The translations under genes were made by a program, and so were the position numbers. DNA of 64,000 bases from Bradyrhizobium sp. SZCCT0153 (GTDB lineage Bacteria; Pseudomonadota; Alphaproteobacteria; Rhizobiales; Xanthobacteraceae), in contig NZ_JAFCKS010000001.1 of assembly GCF_018129995.1 (NCBI RefSeq), positions 779,001 through 843,000 of the forward strand, in the 5' to 3' direction. The notes beneath the pieces were generated by a model. That model worked only from the letters and a program-made list of their open reading frames with translations, was not told the DNA's origin and made no database searches. Below are positions 53,554-61,015 of this stretch, one piece after another (positions within the stretch are counted from its first letter, which is position 1; each line of letters begins with the position of its first letter).

Positions 53554-53660
53554 GATTCGCTTGTATCAGTTCACCAAGGAGAACAGCCAGCGTAGCGTTT
53601 AATTCCACCGGCGGACAGCTGGCCCGATCACATGCGCGGTAGGTCGCCAAATACTCCATT

Positions 53661-53698
53661 GTCGTCCGGGATCGGCGCTTCGCTTGTCCGGGACGACG
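53661..53698. repeat. Imperfect palindrome, GTCGTCC...GGACGAC type
   Basis: GTCGTCCGGGAT and GTCCGGGACGAC are imperfect inverted arms in the divergent region between the cyclase and the GT39 gene. A perfect relative is at 59652-59688. The rest of 53554-53762 shows no gene. Confidence 0.55.
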
Positions 53699-53762
53699 GC
53701 GGAATAGGCCGATTCGCCGCCCAACATTGACTCCCCCTCCCAGGTTGGCGAAAAGCGCGGCC

Positions 53763-55352
53763 GTGACGACAGGTCCTGACATCACCGTGCCCTCCCACGG
53801 CGCCGCGCGCCGGCTCCTCGTCATGGCCGCGGCGATCATCGCCGCGATGACGCTGCTGCGGATCGTCTATGCCTGCGCGATCGAGCTGCGCACCGACGAA
53901 GCCTATTACTGGACCTGGTCGAAGGAGACGGCGCTGAGCTTCCTCGATCATCCTCCCATGATCGCGTGGTTCATCCGCTTTGGGACCGCGATCTTCGGTG
54001 ACACCGCGCTCGGTGTTCGCCTCGGTGGCATCGTCGCAATGCTGGTGACGCAGCTCCTGCTCGCCGACATCGTCCGCCGTCTCACCCATGATGCGCGCGC
54101 CGTCATGTTCGCGGTGTTGATGCCGGAGGCCGCGCTTTACTACGGCCTGCTGATGGCCAAGGTCGCGCCCGATGTCGCCATGATCCCGTTCGCGGTGGCG
54201 ATGATGTGGTCCCTGGTGCGGCTGGCACAGGGCGGCGACGGACGCTGGTGGCTCGCGGCCGGCCTGTTCGCCGGGCTGGCGATGCTGTCGAAATTCACAA
54301 TGATCATGTTCGCGCCGGCGGTTGCCGCCTTCCTGCTGGTGCCGGATTGGCGCTGGCGCTGGCTGCGCAGCCCCTATCCATATCTCGCGGTCGTGATCGC
54401 AATCGCAATGTTCTCGCCCGTCCTGATCTGGAACGTGCAGCACGATTGGGCCTCGTTCCGCTTCCAGGGCGTACGCGCCACCGCCAATTACGGCATCTCG
54501 CTCCGCACCGTCGGCGATTACATCGGCTTGCAATTCGGCCTGGTCGGTTTCGTCATGTTGCCGGTGGTGCTGTCAGGGCTGGTGCTGACGGCATGGCGCG
54601 GCTATCGCACGCGCGAGCCGGCCGCGATCCTGCTGTCGACTGCAGTGCTGGTGCCGTTCCTCTACTTCCTCTTCAAGTCGCTGACGCTCCGGGTCGGCGA
54701 CACCTGGCCGATGTTCATGTGGCCGGTCGGGTTCGCCGCCACTGCGGTCAACCTCGTGATGCTGCCACGCGAAAACTGGTCGGCGCGGTTGATTCGGTCG
54801 AGCCACTTCTGGCTCAAAACGGCGGTCGTCTCGGGCATCGCCTTCGTCGTCATCGTGTTTCTCTATTATGTCGCGGCGCCCTGGAATCTCCTCGGCAAGA
54901 TCGATCCGATCGGCGCCGAGGCGGGCTACGAGCAGGTTGCAGCGCGCGCACAGGCCGCACTCGATGAGACCGGCGCAACCTGGATCGCCACCACGGACTA
55001 TCGCACCTACGCCATGATGCGTTGGCTGTTCCGGGGCCGTGTGCCCGTCGTTGAGATCAACGAGCGCGGCCGCTTCCAGGATTTCCGCGATCCCGGCATG
55101 GACCGGATCAAAGGCCACGACGGTATCTATGTCGGGCGCGAGCCAGACAACCGCTCATCGCTGTGGGAGAATATCCCCGCCAGGCGCGAGCCGCTCGGCC
55201 GGGTCGAGCGCCGCTGGCGCGGCGTTCTGGCGGATAACTATGTGATAGAAAAGCTCACCGGCTGGACCCCGGAGCTGTCGCCGCCGAAGGACTCGCCGCT
55301 GTTCCTGTGGCGCGTGCTGGCGGGGGAATTCGAGAGGCGTACGCTCGGTTAG
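53763..55352 (+). CDS. Glycosyltransferase family 39-type membrane protein
   Basis: A ~529-residue multi-pass membrane protein of the ArnT/PMT (GT39/GT83) type, which moves sugars from polyprenyl phosphate carriers to an acceptor in the periplasm. The diagnostic acidic motif follows the first helix: LRTDEAYYWTWSKE, then FLDHPPMIAWFIRFGTA. About ten membrane helices are followed by a periplasmic C-terminal domain from ~390 (ALDETGATWIATTDYRTYAM). I chose the GTG at 53763; a TTG at 53727 in the same frame is possible and neither has a strong ribosome-binding site. Acceptor unknown: lipid A, hopanoid or protein. Confidence 0.87.
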   Translation: MTTGPDITVPSHGAARRLLVMAAAIIAAMTLLRIVYACAIELRTDEAYYWTWSKETALSFLDHPPMIAWFIRFGTAIFGDTALGVRLGGIVAMLVTQLLLADIVRRLTHDARAVMFAVLMPEAALYYGLLMAKVAPDVAMIPFAVAMMWSLVRLAQGGDGRWWLAAGLFAGLAMLSKFTMIMFAPAVAAFLLVPDWRWRWLRSPYPYLAVVIAIAMFSPVLIWNVQHDWASFRFQGVRATANYGISLRTVGDYIGLQFGLVGFVMLPVVLSGLVLTAWRGYRTREPAAILLSTAVLVPFLYFLFKSLTLRVGDTWPMFMWPVGFAATAVNLVMLPRENWSARLIRSSHFWLKTAVVSGIAFVVIVFLYYVAAPWNLLGKIDPIGAEAGYEQVAARAQAALDETGATWIATTDYRTYAMMRWLFRGRVPVVEINERGRFQDFRDPGMDRIKGHDGIYVGREPDNRSSLWENIPARREPLGRVERRWRGVLADNYVIEKLTGWTPELSPPKDSPLFLWRVLAGEFERRTLG

Positions 55353-55362
55353 CACGGCGTCT

Positions 55363-55385
55363 CTTACCCTCCAGGGGAAGGTAAG
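55363..55385. terminator. Stem-loop between convergent genes
   Basis: CTTACC (55363-55368) and GGTAAG (55380-55385), with a further CCTCC/GGGG pairing inside, lie 10 bp after the GT39 stop and 13 bp before the stop of the convergent gene. Candidate bidirectional terminator without a T-run. Confidence 0.45.
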
Positions 55386-55398
55386 TATGAGCGGCGTG

Positions 55399-56427
55399 CT
55401 ACTCCTCGTCTTCTTTCTTTCGCAACAAATCCGTCGCGAGGTCCGACAGTTTCGGCGGCGGCAGTGCCGCGAACGGCAGCGGCCGCGTCACGTCGATCGC
55501 GGCGAGGCCCAGCCGTGCCGTCAACAGGCCGTTGAGCACGCCTTCGCCCAGCCGCTGCGACAGCTTCGCCGCGATACCGTGGCCGAGCATCTGCTGCACC
55601 AGGCTGTCGCTCGCGGCCATGCCGCCGGTGATGGCAAGATGGGCGATGACGTGGCGGAGCAGGCGGATCATGCCGAGCGCGCCGGGGCGGCCGCCATAGA
55701 GATAAGCAAGCTGGCGGATCAGCCGCAACGAGGCCACGAACACGAACATCACGTCGATCAGCGCACGCGGCGAAACCGCGGTGACGATCGAGACTTTTTG
55801 CGCGGCTGACGACACCAGCCGCCGCGCCTCCGCGTCCAGCGGCGACATCAGTTCGCGCTCGGCGAGGCGGATCATGTCGGCGCCGTCGATGATCTCGCCG
55901 GCGTGGCTCTCCAGCGTGGCGCGGGCGCGGGCGAGCTGCGGATTCTGGTGCGCGAGCGCGAGCAGGTCCTGCACGATGACGCGGCTCTCCTTGCGGTCGT
56001 CGCTGGCAAGCACCGCGGCCGCGCGCTGATGCAGCTTCTCGATCGTCGCGAGCCGCGCCAGGCCGAACGCCTCGCGCCCGATCACCACCGCGAGCGCCAG
56101 CGCGGTGACGAGCGCGAACGCCAGGCCGACAAAACCGAGGCTTTCGCTGCGCGCAAACAGATCCTCGATCAGATGCACGATTCCGAGCCCGACGCCGAGC
56201 AACGTCAGCCCGGCGACGCCCGACCAGAACAATGCGCCCCAGGGAAAGCCGCGCCGCGCCGGGAGCGCCGGTGCGATCGGCACCGGCAGCGCCAGTGGAT
56301 CGTGCTCCGGCGTGATCTGGATCGTGCCGCGGCTCAGCCGGCTGGTCTCGTCGGCTTCGGTGACGACGACGCCGGGATCATCGAGCCGGAACGTCGCCGG
56401 CCGCCGCGGCTGGGATCGGTCGTTCAT
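55399..56427 (-). CDS. YcjF-family (TIGR01620/DUF697) membrane protein
   Basis: A 342-residue inner-membrane protein. The N-terminal ~60 residues are soluble and Pro-rich, then two helices (WGALFWSGVAGLTLLGVGLG and LGFVGLAFALVTALALAVVI) and a C-terminal DUF697-type domain (VSIVTAVSPRALIDVMFVFV, LIRQLAYLYGGRPGALGMIR, LLRHVIAHLAITGGMAASD). YcjF is regularly encoded with the YcjX P-loop protein, as here: its ATG overlaps the YcjX stop by four bases. In enterobacteria the pair belongs to the phage-shock regulon; no psp genes are visible in this window. Confidence 0.9.
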   Translation of the reverse strand: MNDRSQPRRPATFRLDDPGVVVTEADETSRLSRGTIQITPEHDPLALPVPIAPALPARRGFPWGALFWSGVAGLTLLGVGLGIVHLIEDLFARSESLGFVGLAFALVTALALAVVIGREAFGLARLATIEKLHQRAAAVLASDDRKESRVIVQDLLALAHQNPQLARARATLESHAGEIIDGADMIRLAERELMSPLDAEARRLVSSAAQKVSIVTAVSPRALIDVMFVFVASLRLIRQLAYLYGGRPGALGMIRLLRHVIAHLAITGGMAASDSLVQQMLGHGIAAKLSQRLGEGVLNGLLTARLGLAAIDVTRPLPFAALPPPKLSDLATDLLRKKEDEE

Positions 56428-57893
56428 GACAGCTTGTCTCCGATCAGGAACTGCAAGGCACGGTCGAGGCGGATGTGTGGCAGCGCCGGCTGTTCATTGC
56501 CCTCGCGCTCGAGCTTGGGCGAACGGAAGCGCAGGAAGCGGAAATCGCTTTTCCCGGCGGCCTCAGTCGCCAGACCGCGGAACGACTCCGTGCCGTTGAA
56601 GAGCTGCTCGGGATCCAGAGGCAGATCGCCCGGAAAGGTCGCGACCTCGGTGTTGCCGTCAAAGAACTCGCCCCCGGCGCTTTCGCCTGCGGCCGGCGTT
56701 CCCAGGATCGACGGCAATTTGTCGCGGCCATTCGCGACCTGCGCCTCGCGCGTGGCGCGAACGGCGGCAAGCGCCACCACGTCGATCTCCGCGCCGGTAT
56801 TTTCCGCACGCGCAACGGCGCGGGTCACCGCGCGGCGCAGCACGGCCTCGAGCCGGTCGTGACTGGAATGGTGCAGATGATCCGCCTTGGTCGCCGCGAA
56901 CAGGATGCGGTCGATGCGCGGCCGGAACAGGCTGGTCAGGAAGGTGCTGCGGCCAATGTGGAAACAATCGAGAATGCCGGCAAGGGCGGCTTCGAGATCG
57001 TGCAGCGCCTCGGGGCCGGAGTTGAACGCGGCGAGCGCATCGGCCAGCACGATCTGACGATCGAGCCTGGCGAAATGGTCGCGGAAGAACGGCCGCACCA
57101 CGACGTCCTTGTAGGCCTCGTAGCGGCGCACCATCATCGCCCACAGCGATCCCTCGGGCGCCTGCCTGCCTGCGGGCACGTCGAGCGGCGCAAAGGTCAG
57201 CGCCGGCGTGTCGGCGAGATTGCCGGGCATCAGGAAGCGGCCGGGCGGCAGCAGGCTCATCGCAAAGCGCTCGTCGCGGCAGGCTTGCAGATAGCCCCTG
57301 AAGAGCTTCGCCGCCGTCAGCGTCGCCAGCTCGTCCTCGCGCGCCTCGGGCTTGAGCGTTGCGAGATGCGCGTGCCATTCCGTGGCCAGATGCGCGCGCG
57401 GCGCCTCGCGCGACAGTGCGAGGCTTTCAGCCGACCATTGCTCAAAACTCTTCTGGAGCAGCGGCAGGTCGAGCAGCCATTCGCCGGGATAGTCGACGAT
57501 GTCGAGCGTGAGTGTGCGGTCGGCGCCGTTGTGGCGCTGGTAGTCGATGACGAGGCGGAGCTCGCTGATATCGACGGTCGAGATCGGCCAGAGCCGTTCC
57601 TCGATCAGCGCGCGCAAATGGTTCTCATAGGCAAAGCGCGGCACCGCATCGTCCGGCTGCGGCGCCAGATGCGCCCGCGCGATCCGGCCGGATGAATAGG
57701 CCTCGAATACCGGAAACCTGCCGCCGCGGGTGAGGCCATGGATCAGCGCAGTGATGAACACCGTCTTGCCGGCGCGGGACAGGCCGGTGACCCCGAGCCG
57801 CACCGTCGGGTTGAACAAATGCTCGCCATAGTCGATCAGCGCCCTCGCCGACAGGCGCGCTTCTTCGACCATATCCTGGAAACTGAATGCCAT
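56424..57893 (-). CDS. YcjX-family P-loop NTPase
   Basis: A 489-residue GTPase-like protein of the YcjX/DUF463 family. Walker A is GVTGLSRAGKTVFITALIHG (residues ~34-53), then DYPGEWLLDLPLLQ gives the Walker B/switch region, and FAATKADHLHHSSHD near residue 340 supplies the base-recognition TKAD. An unusual feature of the family is the long helical insert (LARFDRQIVLADALAAFNSG). It is the first gene of a two-gene operon with the YcjF-like membrane protein. Probable role is envelope stress GTPase; this is inferred from the enterobacterial homologues. Confidence 0.92.
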   Translation of the reverse strand: MAFSFQDMVEEARLSARALIDYGEHLFNPTVRLGVTGLSRAGKTVFITALIHGLTRGGRFPVFEAYSSGRIARAHLAPQPDDAVPRFAYENHLRALIEERLWPISTVDISELRLVIDYQRHNGADRTLTLDIVDYPGEWLLDLPLLQKSFEQWSAESLALSREAPRAHLATEWHAHLATLKPEAREDELATLTAAKLFRGYLQACRDERFAMSLLPPGRFLMPGNLADTPALTFAPLDVPAGRQAPEGSLWAMMVRRYEAYKDVVVRPFFRDHFARLDRQIVLADALAAFNSGPEALHDLEAALAGILDCFHIGRSTFLTSLFRPRIDRILFAATKADHLHHSSHDRLEAVLRRAVTRAVARAENTGAEIDVVALAAVRATREAQVANGRDKLPSILGTPAAGESAGGEFFDGNTEVATFPGDLPLDPEQLFNGTESFRGLATEAAGKSDFRFLRFRSPKLEREGNEQPALPHIRLDRALQFLIGDKLS

Positions 57894-58000
57894 ATGAACG
57901 GTAGGGGATCTCGGGCGGGTGAAAATGTGAGACTGTTCACAGAAGTGGCAATTGCGTGGAGAAAATCAAGCTTCATACTTCCACCGCCTTTGTCGGCAAA

Positions 58001-58012
58001 TCAATCGATTGA
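58001..58012. promoter_or_regulatory. Perfect 12-bp palindrome upstream of the HlyIII gene
   Basis: TCAATCGATTGA (58001-58012) is a perfect palindrome 60 bp before the HlyIII-type start codon in the divergent promoter region with ycjX. It is a candidate operator; there is no adjacent regulator gene to name. Confidence 0.35.
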
Positions 58013-58072
58013 ACGACGCGCCGGTCCCGAAACACCCATACAAGAGAGCATCGTCTCACCTTGCGGATTGCC

Positions 58073-58768
58073 ATGACCGTCTTCCAGCTGAAACAACTCG
58101 CATCCAATTCCGTCCACGCCGCCGCCGATGCGTTCGGCTGGAATTACGACCGCGCCGAACTGATCGCCGATGGAATCATCCATGCGGTCGGCGTCCTCGC
58201 CGGCATCGTCGCCGCGACCGTCCTGGTGGTGCTCGCGGTGGTCTATGCCGACGCCACCGACATCGTCGGCGTCTCGATCTACGTCGCCGGCCTGCTCTCG
58301 ATGCTGGTGCTGTCGGCGACCTATAATCTCTGGCCGGTCTCGCCGGTCAAATGGCTGCTGCGGCGGTTCGACCATTCCGCGATTTATCTGCTCATTGCCT
58401 CGACCTACACGCCGTTCATCCTGGAGCTGAAGGACAGCGTGTTCGCGCTGGTGCTGCTCGTCTGTGTCTGGTGCGTCGCGATCCTCGGCATCGTGCTGAA
58501 GCTTCGCTATCCCGGCCGGTTCGACCGCGGCGCGGTCGGCATCTACCTTGCAATGGGTTGGAGCGGCGTGATGCTCTATGATTCCGTGGTCAAGGCGCTA
58601 CCTGCGCTGGTTCTGGATTTCATCCTTGCCGGTGGCCTGCTCTATAGCTTTGGCGTGATCTTCCACGCCTGGCGGCGGTTGCGCTTCCAGAATGCGATCT
58701 GGCACGGCTTTGTCTTGGCCGGCGCGGCGTGCCATTATACCGCGGTGCTCGACCTCGTGTTGAGCTGA
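58073..58768 (+). CDS. Hemolysin III / PAQR family membrane protein
   Basis: A 231-residue seven-helix membrane protein. The PAQR motifs are present: HAVGVLAGIVAATVLVVLAV near helix 1, FDHSAIYLLIASTYTPFILE with the metal-binding His/Ser, and the C-terminal AIWHGFVLAGAACHYTAVLD with two histidines. Bacterial HlyIII-type PAQR proteins are predicted zinc-dependent membrane hydrolases; cytolytic function in the name is historical. I start at 58073 (MTVFQLKQLASNS); the frame allows a start four codons earlier. No operon partner. Confidence 0.92.
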   Translation: MTVFQLKQLASNSVHAAADAFGWNYDRAELIADGIIHAVGVLAGIVAATVLVVLAVVYADATDIVGVSIYVAGLLSMLVLSATYNLWPVSPVKWLLRRFDHSAIYLLIASTYTPFILELKDSVFALVLLVCVWCVAILGIVLKLRYPGRFDRGAVGIYLAMGWSGVMLYDSVVKALPALVLDFILAGGLLYSFGVIFHAWRRLRFQNAIWHGFVLAGAACHYTAVLDLVLS

Positions 58769-58831
58769 GCAGGATCCAAGAAACCGTACAAGCCGCGGTA
58801 AAAGACAAAACAAGACAAGAGGAGACGTCGC

Positions 58832-59626
58832 ATGCAGGTGACCGGCAAGGTCGTGGTCGTCACGGGCGGCGCCAACGGCATCGGCAAGGCGCTGTGCGAA
58901 GCGTTTCACGACGCGGGCGCGGCGAAGGTCGTCGTCGCCGACATGGATGCCGCCAACGCAAGGGCCGTTGCTGCCACTGTGGATGGCGCGGCCTTCAGAT
59001 GCGACGTCGCGCAGGAAAAAGAGATCGCCCATGTCATCGAGGAAACCGAACGGCAGTTCGGCCCGATCGAGTTGTTCTGCTCCAATGCCGGAATCGGCGG
59101 CGGCTTCGATCCGATGTCGGTCAACGCCGGGGGCGCCTCCGACGAGCCGTGGCAGCGCAGCTGGGCGATCCACGTCATGGCGCATGTCTATGCGGCGCGG
59201 CATCTGATCCCGCGCATGAAGGCGCGCGGCGGCGGCTATTTCCTCAACACCATCTCGGCCGCGGGCCTGTTGTCGCAGGTCGGCAGCCCCGCTTATTCCA
59301 CCACCAAGCATGCCGCGGTGGGCTTCGCCGAAAACCTCGCGATCTCGCACAAGGCCGACAACATCAAGGTCTCGATCCTCTGCCCGCAGGGCGTCGACAC
59401 CAACATGCTGCGCGGGATCCCGAAGGGCCCGCAATCCGGCGACGGCGATCTCACGCCCGAGCAGGTCGCCAAGGATGTGCTCGCCGGCCTCGAGCAGGAA
59501 ACGTTCCTGATCCTGCCGCACCCCCAGGTGCTCGGCTACATGCGCAAGAAGACCGAGAACTACGACCGCTGGATCGGCGGCATGGCCAAGATCCAGGCCA
59601 AGATGCGGGACGAGTTCGGGACGTAG
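58832..59626 (+). CDS. Short-chain dehydrogenase/reductase
   Basis: A 264-residue classical SDR. The dinucleotide-binding TGGANGIGKALCEAF, the NNAG equivalent SNAGIGGGF, catalytic Ser in NTISAAGLLSQ and the YxxxK in AYSTTKHAAVGF are all present, as is the PGxxxT-like CPQGVDTNML. The C-terminal ~35 residues (YMRKKTENYDRWIGGMAKIQ) are typical for a subgroup encoded in Bradyrhizobium acyl-CoA and CoA-ligase clusters. Preferred substrate unknown. AAGAGGAGACGTCGC gives a strong ribosome-binding site before the ATG. Convergent with a MarR gene across a perfect palindrome. Confidence 0.92.
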   Translation: MQVTGKVVVVTGGANGIGKALCEAFHDAGAAKVVVADMDAANARAVAATVDGAAFRCDVAQEKEIAHVIEETERQFGPIELFCSNAGIGGGFDPMSVNAGGASDEPWQRSWAIHVMAHVYAARHLIPRMKARGGGYFLNTISAAGLLSQVGSPAYSTTKHAAVGFAENLAISHKADNIKVSILCPQGVDTNMLRGIPKGPQSGDGDLTPEQVAKDVLAGLEQETFLILPHPQVLGYMRKKTENYDRWIGGMAKIQAKMRDEFGT

Positions 59627-59651
59627 GGAAGCTTCGCGCCAAATACTCGCC

Positions 59652-59688
59652 GTCGTCCCGGCCTTCGCCTGGCCTTCGCCGGGACGAC
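59652..59688. terminator. Perfect 11-bp palindrome between convergent genes
   Basis: GTCGTCCCGGC (59652-59662) and GCCGGGACGAC (59678-59688) are perfect inverted arms separated by 15 bases, exactly between the SDR stop and the MarR stop. Likely a bidirectional terminator belonging to a dispersed repeat family (imperfect copy at 53661-53698). Confidence 0.7.
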
Positions 59689-59696
59689 ACCGGTGG

Positions 59697-60158
59697 TTAC
59701 GCCGCCGATTGCGCCTCGTTCTCCGCCCGGCTCTGACGCAACGCCTGCGCATAGAGCATCATGCCCTTACGCACCGTGCGCTGCTCCGTGGCCGTCAACA
59801 CCGCCAGCGCCCCGCTCACCTGCTGGCGACCGAAGGCGTGCAGCGCTTCCAGTGTGCGGCGGCCCTTCGCCGTCAGCGACAACAACTTGCTGCGCGCATC
59901 GGTCTCATCGGCCGTCTCCCTGAGCTCACCGCAATCGATCAGCTTGCGCACCAGACGGCTGACGCTGGATTTCTCCAGCCGCAGGAAATCGCCGAGCGCA
60001 CCCGATGTCATCGGGCCCCGGATGCCGATCTCCAGAATGGTGTGCACGGCCGACGGCGGATAGTCCGATGCCACCACCGTCGCATCCATGAAGCCGAGCT
60101 CGCGCACCATCAGGCGCGAAGCGGCACGGATGTCGTCGATCAGCGCAAGCTCGGCCAT
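59697..60158 (-). CDS. MarR-family transcriptional regulator
   Basis: A 153-residue MarR-type winged-helix protein. The DNA-binding region reads TSGALGDFLRLEKSSVSRLV and RKLIDCGELRETADETDARS, with the wing Asp-Ala-Arg (DARSKLLSLTAKG). N-terminal helix AASRLMVRELGFMD and C-terminal LRQSRAE form the dimer part. It begins six bases from a 41-bp palindrome that also contains its Shine-Dalgarno sequence, so binding there would block its own translation signal as DNA and repress the divergent SDR gene. Ligand unknown; MarR proteins in this setting often sense aromatic acids or their CoA thioesters. Confidence 0.92.
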   Translation of the reverse strand: MAELALIDDIRAASRLMVRELGFMDATVVASDYPPSAVHTILEIGIRGPMTSGALGDFLRLEKSSVSRLVRKLIDCGELRETADETDARSKLLSLTAKGRRTLEALHAFGRQQVSGALAVLTATEQRTVRKGMMLYAQALRQSRAENEAQSAA

Positions 60159-60164
60159 GCTTGA

Positions 60165-60205
60165 CTCTCCGCATATAGTTGTATCATACAACTATATGCG
60201 GAGAG
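60165..60205. promoter_or_regulatory. 41-bp near-perfect palindrome, MarR operator
   Basis: Two 20-bp arms (60165-60184 and 60186-60205) are exactly complementary around a single C at 60185. The core ATAGTTGTAT/ATACAACTAT resembles known MarR sites, and the outer CTCTCCGC/GCGGAGAG holds a Shine-Dalgarno-like GGAG on both strands. It is positioned between the divergent MarR and SDR genes. The A/T-rich core could also provide -10 hexamers (TATAGT, TATACA-like) for both directions. Confidence 0.85.
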
Positions 60206-60234
60206 CGCCGCGCGCAAGCGTTTTGGAGCGGACC

Positions 60235-61011
60235 ATGAGCGGAACTTTGCCGGCGGGGATGCGGATGCGGGGCAAGGTCTGCCTCGTGACGGGCGGCGGC
60301 AGCGGCATTGGCCGCGCCACGGCCTTGCGGATGGCGTCGGAAGGTGCGGAGGCCGTGGTCATTGCGGGCAGGCGCGAGGCCGAGATCGAGGCCGCCGCCG
60401 CGGCGTGCCGCGAGCTCGGTGCGGACGCCGTCCCGGTCAAGACCGACATCACGCAGGAGGACGATGTTGCGCGCCTTGTGCGCACCGCCGTCGAACGTTG
60501 CGGACGGCTCGACATCGCTTTCAACAATGCGGGCTTCCAGGAGCGCCGCGCGCCGCTGGAAGAGCAGGGCATGGACATCTACGACAGCGTGTTCGACACC
60601 AATGTCCGCGCGCTGTTCCTGTGCCTGCGCTATCAATTGCCGGCGATGCTGGCGCAGGGGCGTGGCAGCATCGTGGTCAACGCCTCCGTCAGCGGCGTGC
60701 GCAATCCCAACCCGGGATTCTCGCTCTATTCGGCCTCGAAGGCGGCCGCGATCTCGCTGACGCGCTCGGCGGCGATGGAGAACGCCTCGCGCGGCATCCG
60801 CATCAACGCCATCGCCCCCGGCCGCGTCGTCACCGACATGATGCTGCGCGCCGGCGTCGGCGACATAGCAACCGTCAGTGCAGGCCTGCCGCTGCGGCGG
60901 ATGGGGAGCCCGGAGGAAGTTGCGGAAGCCGTGGTGTGGCTGTCGTCCGACGCGTCATCCTACGTGGTCGGGCACGTGCTCGCGGCGGATGGGGGCTTTC
61001 TGGCGTCGTAG
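60235..61011 (+). CDS. Short-chain dehydrogenase/reductase, MarR-controlled
   Basis: A 258-residue classical SDR. It has CLVTGGGSGIGRATALRMA for the cofactor, NNAGFQERRAPLE, catalytic Ser in VNASVSGVRNPNPGF, YSASKAAAISLTRSAAMEN for YxxxK, and the closing DASSYVVGHVLAADGGFLAS. The ATG at 60235 with GGAG seven bases upstream was preferred over the ATG at 60196, which lies inside the palindrome. The divergent MarR gene and the shared operator make it a clear regulatory target. Substrate unknown; its neighbour on the other side encodes benzoylformate decarboxylase. Confidence 0.93.
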   Translation: MSGTLPAGMRMRGKVCLVTGGGSGIGRATALRMASEGAEAVVIAGRREAEIEAAAAACRELGADAVPVKTDITQEDDVARLVRTAVERCGRLDIAFNNAGFQERRAPLEEQGMDIYDSVFDTNVRALFLCLRYQLPAMLAQGRGSIVVNASVSGVRNPNPGFSLYSASKAAAISLTRSAAMENASRGIRINAIAPGRVVTDMMLRAGVGDIATVSAGLPLRRMGSPEEVAEAVVWLSSDASSYVVGHVLAADGGFLAS

Positions 61012-61015
61012 CGCC

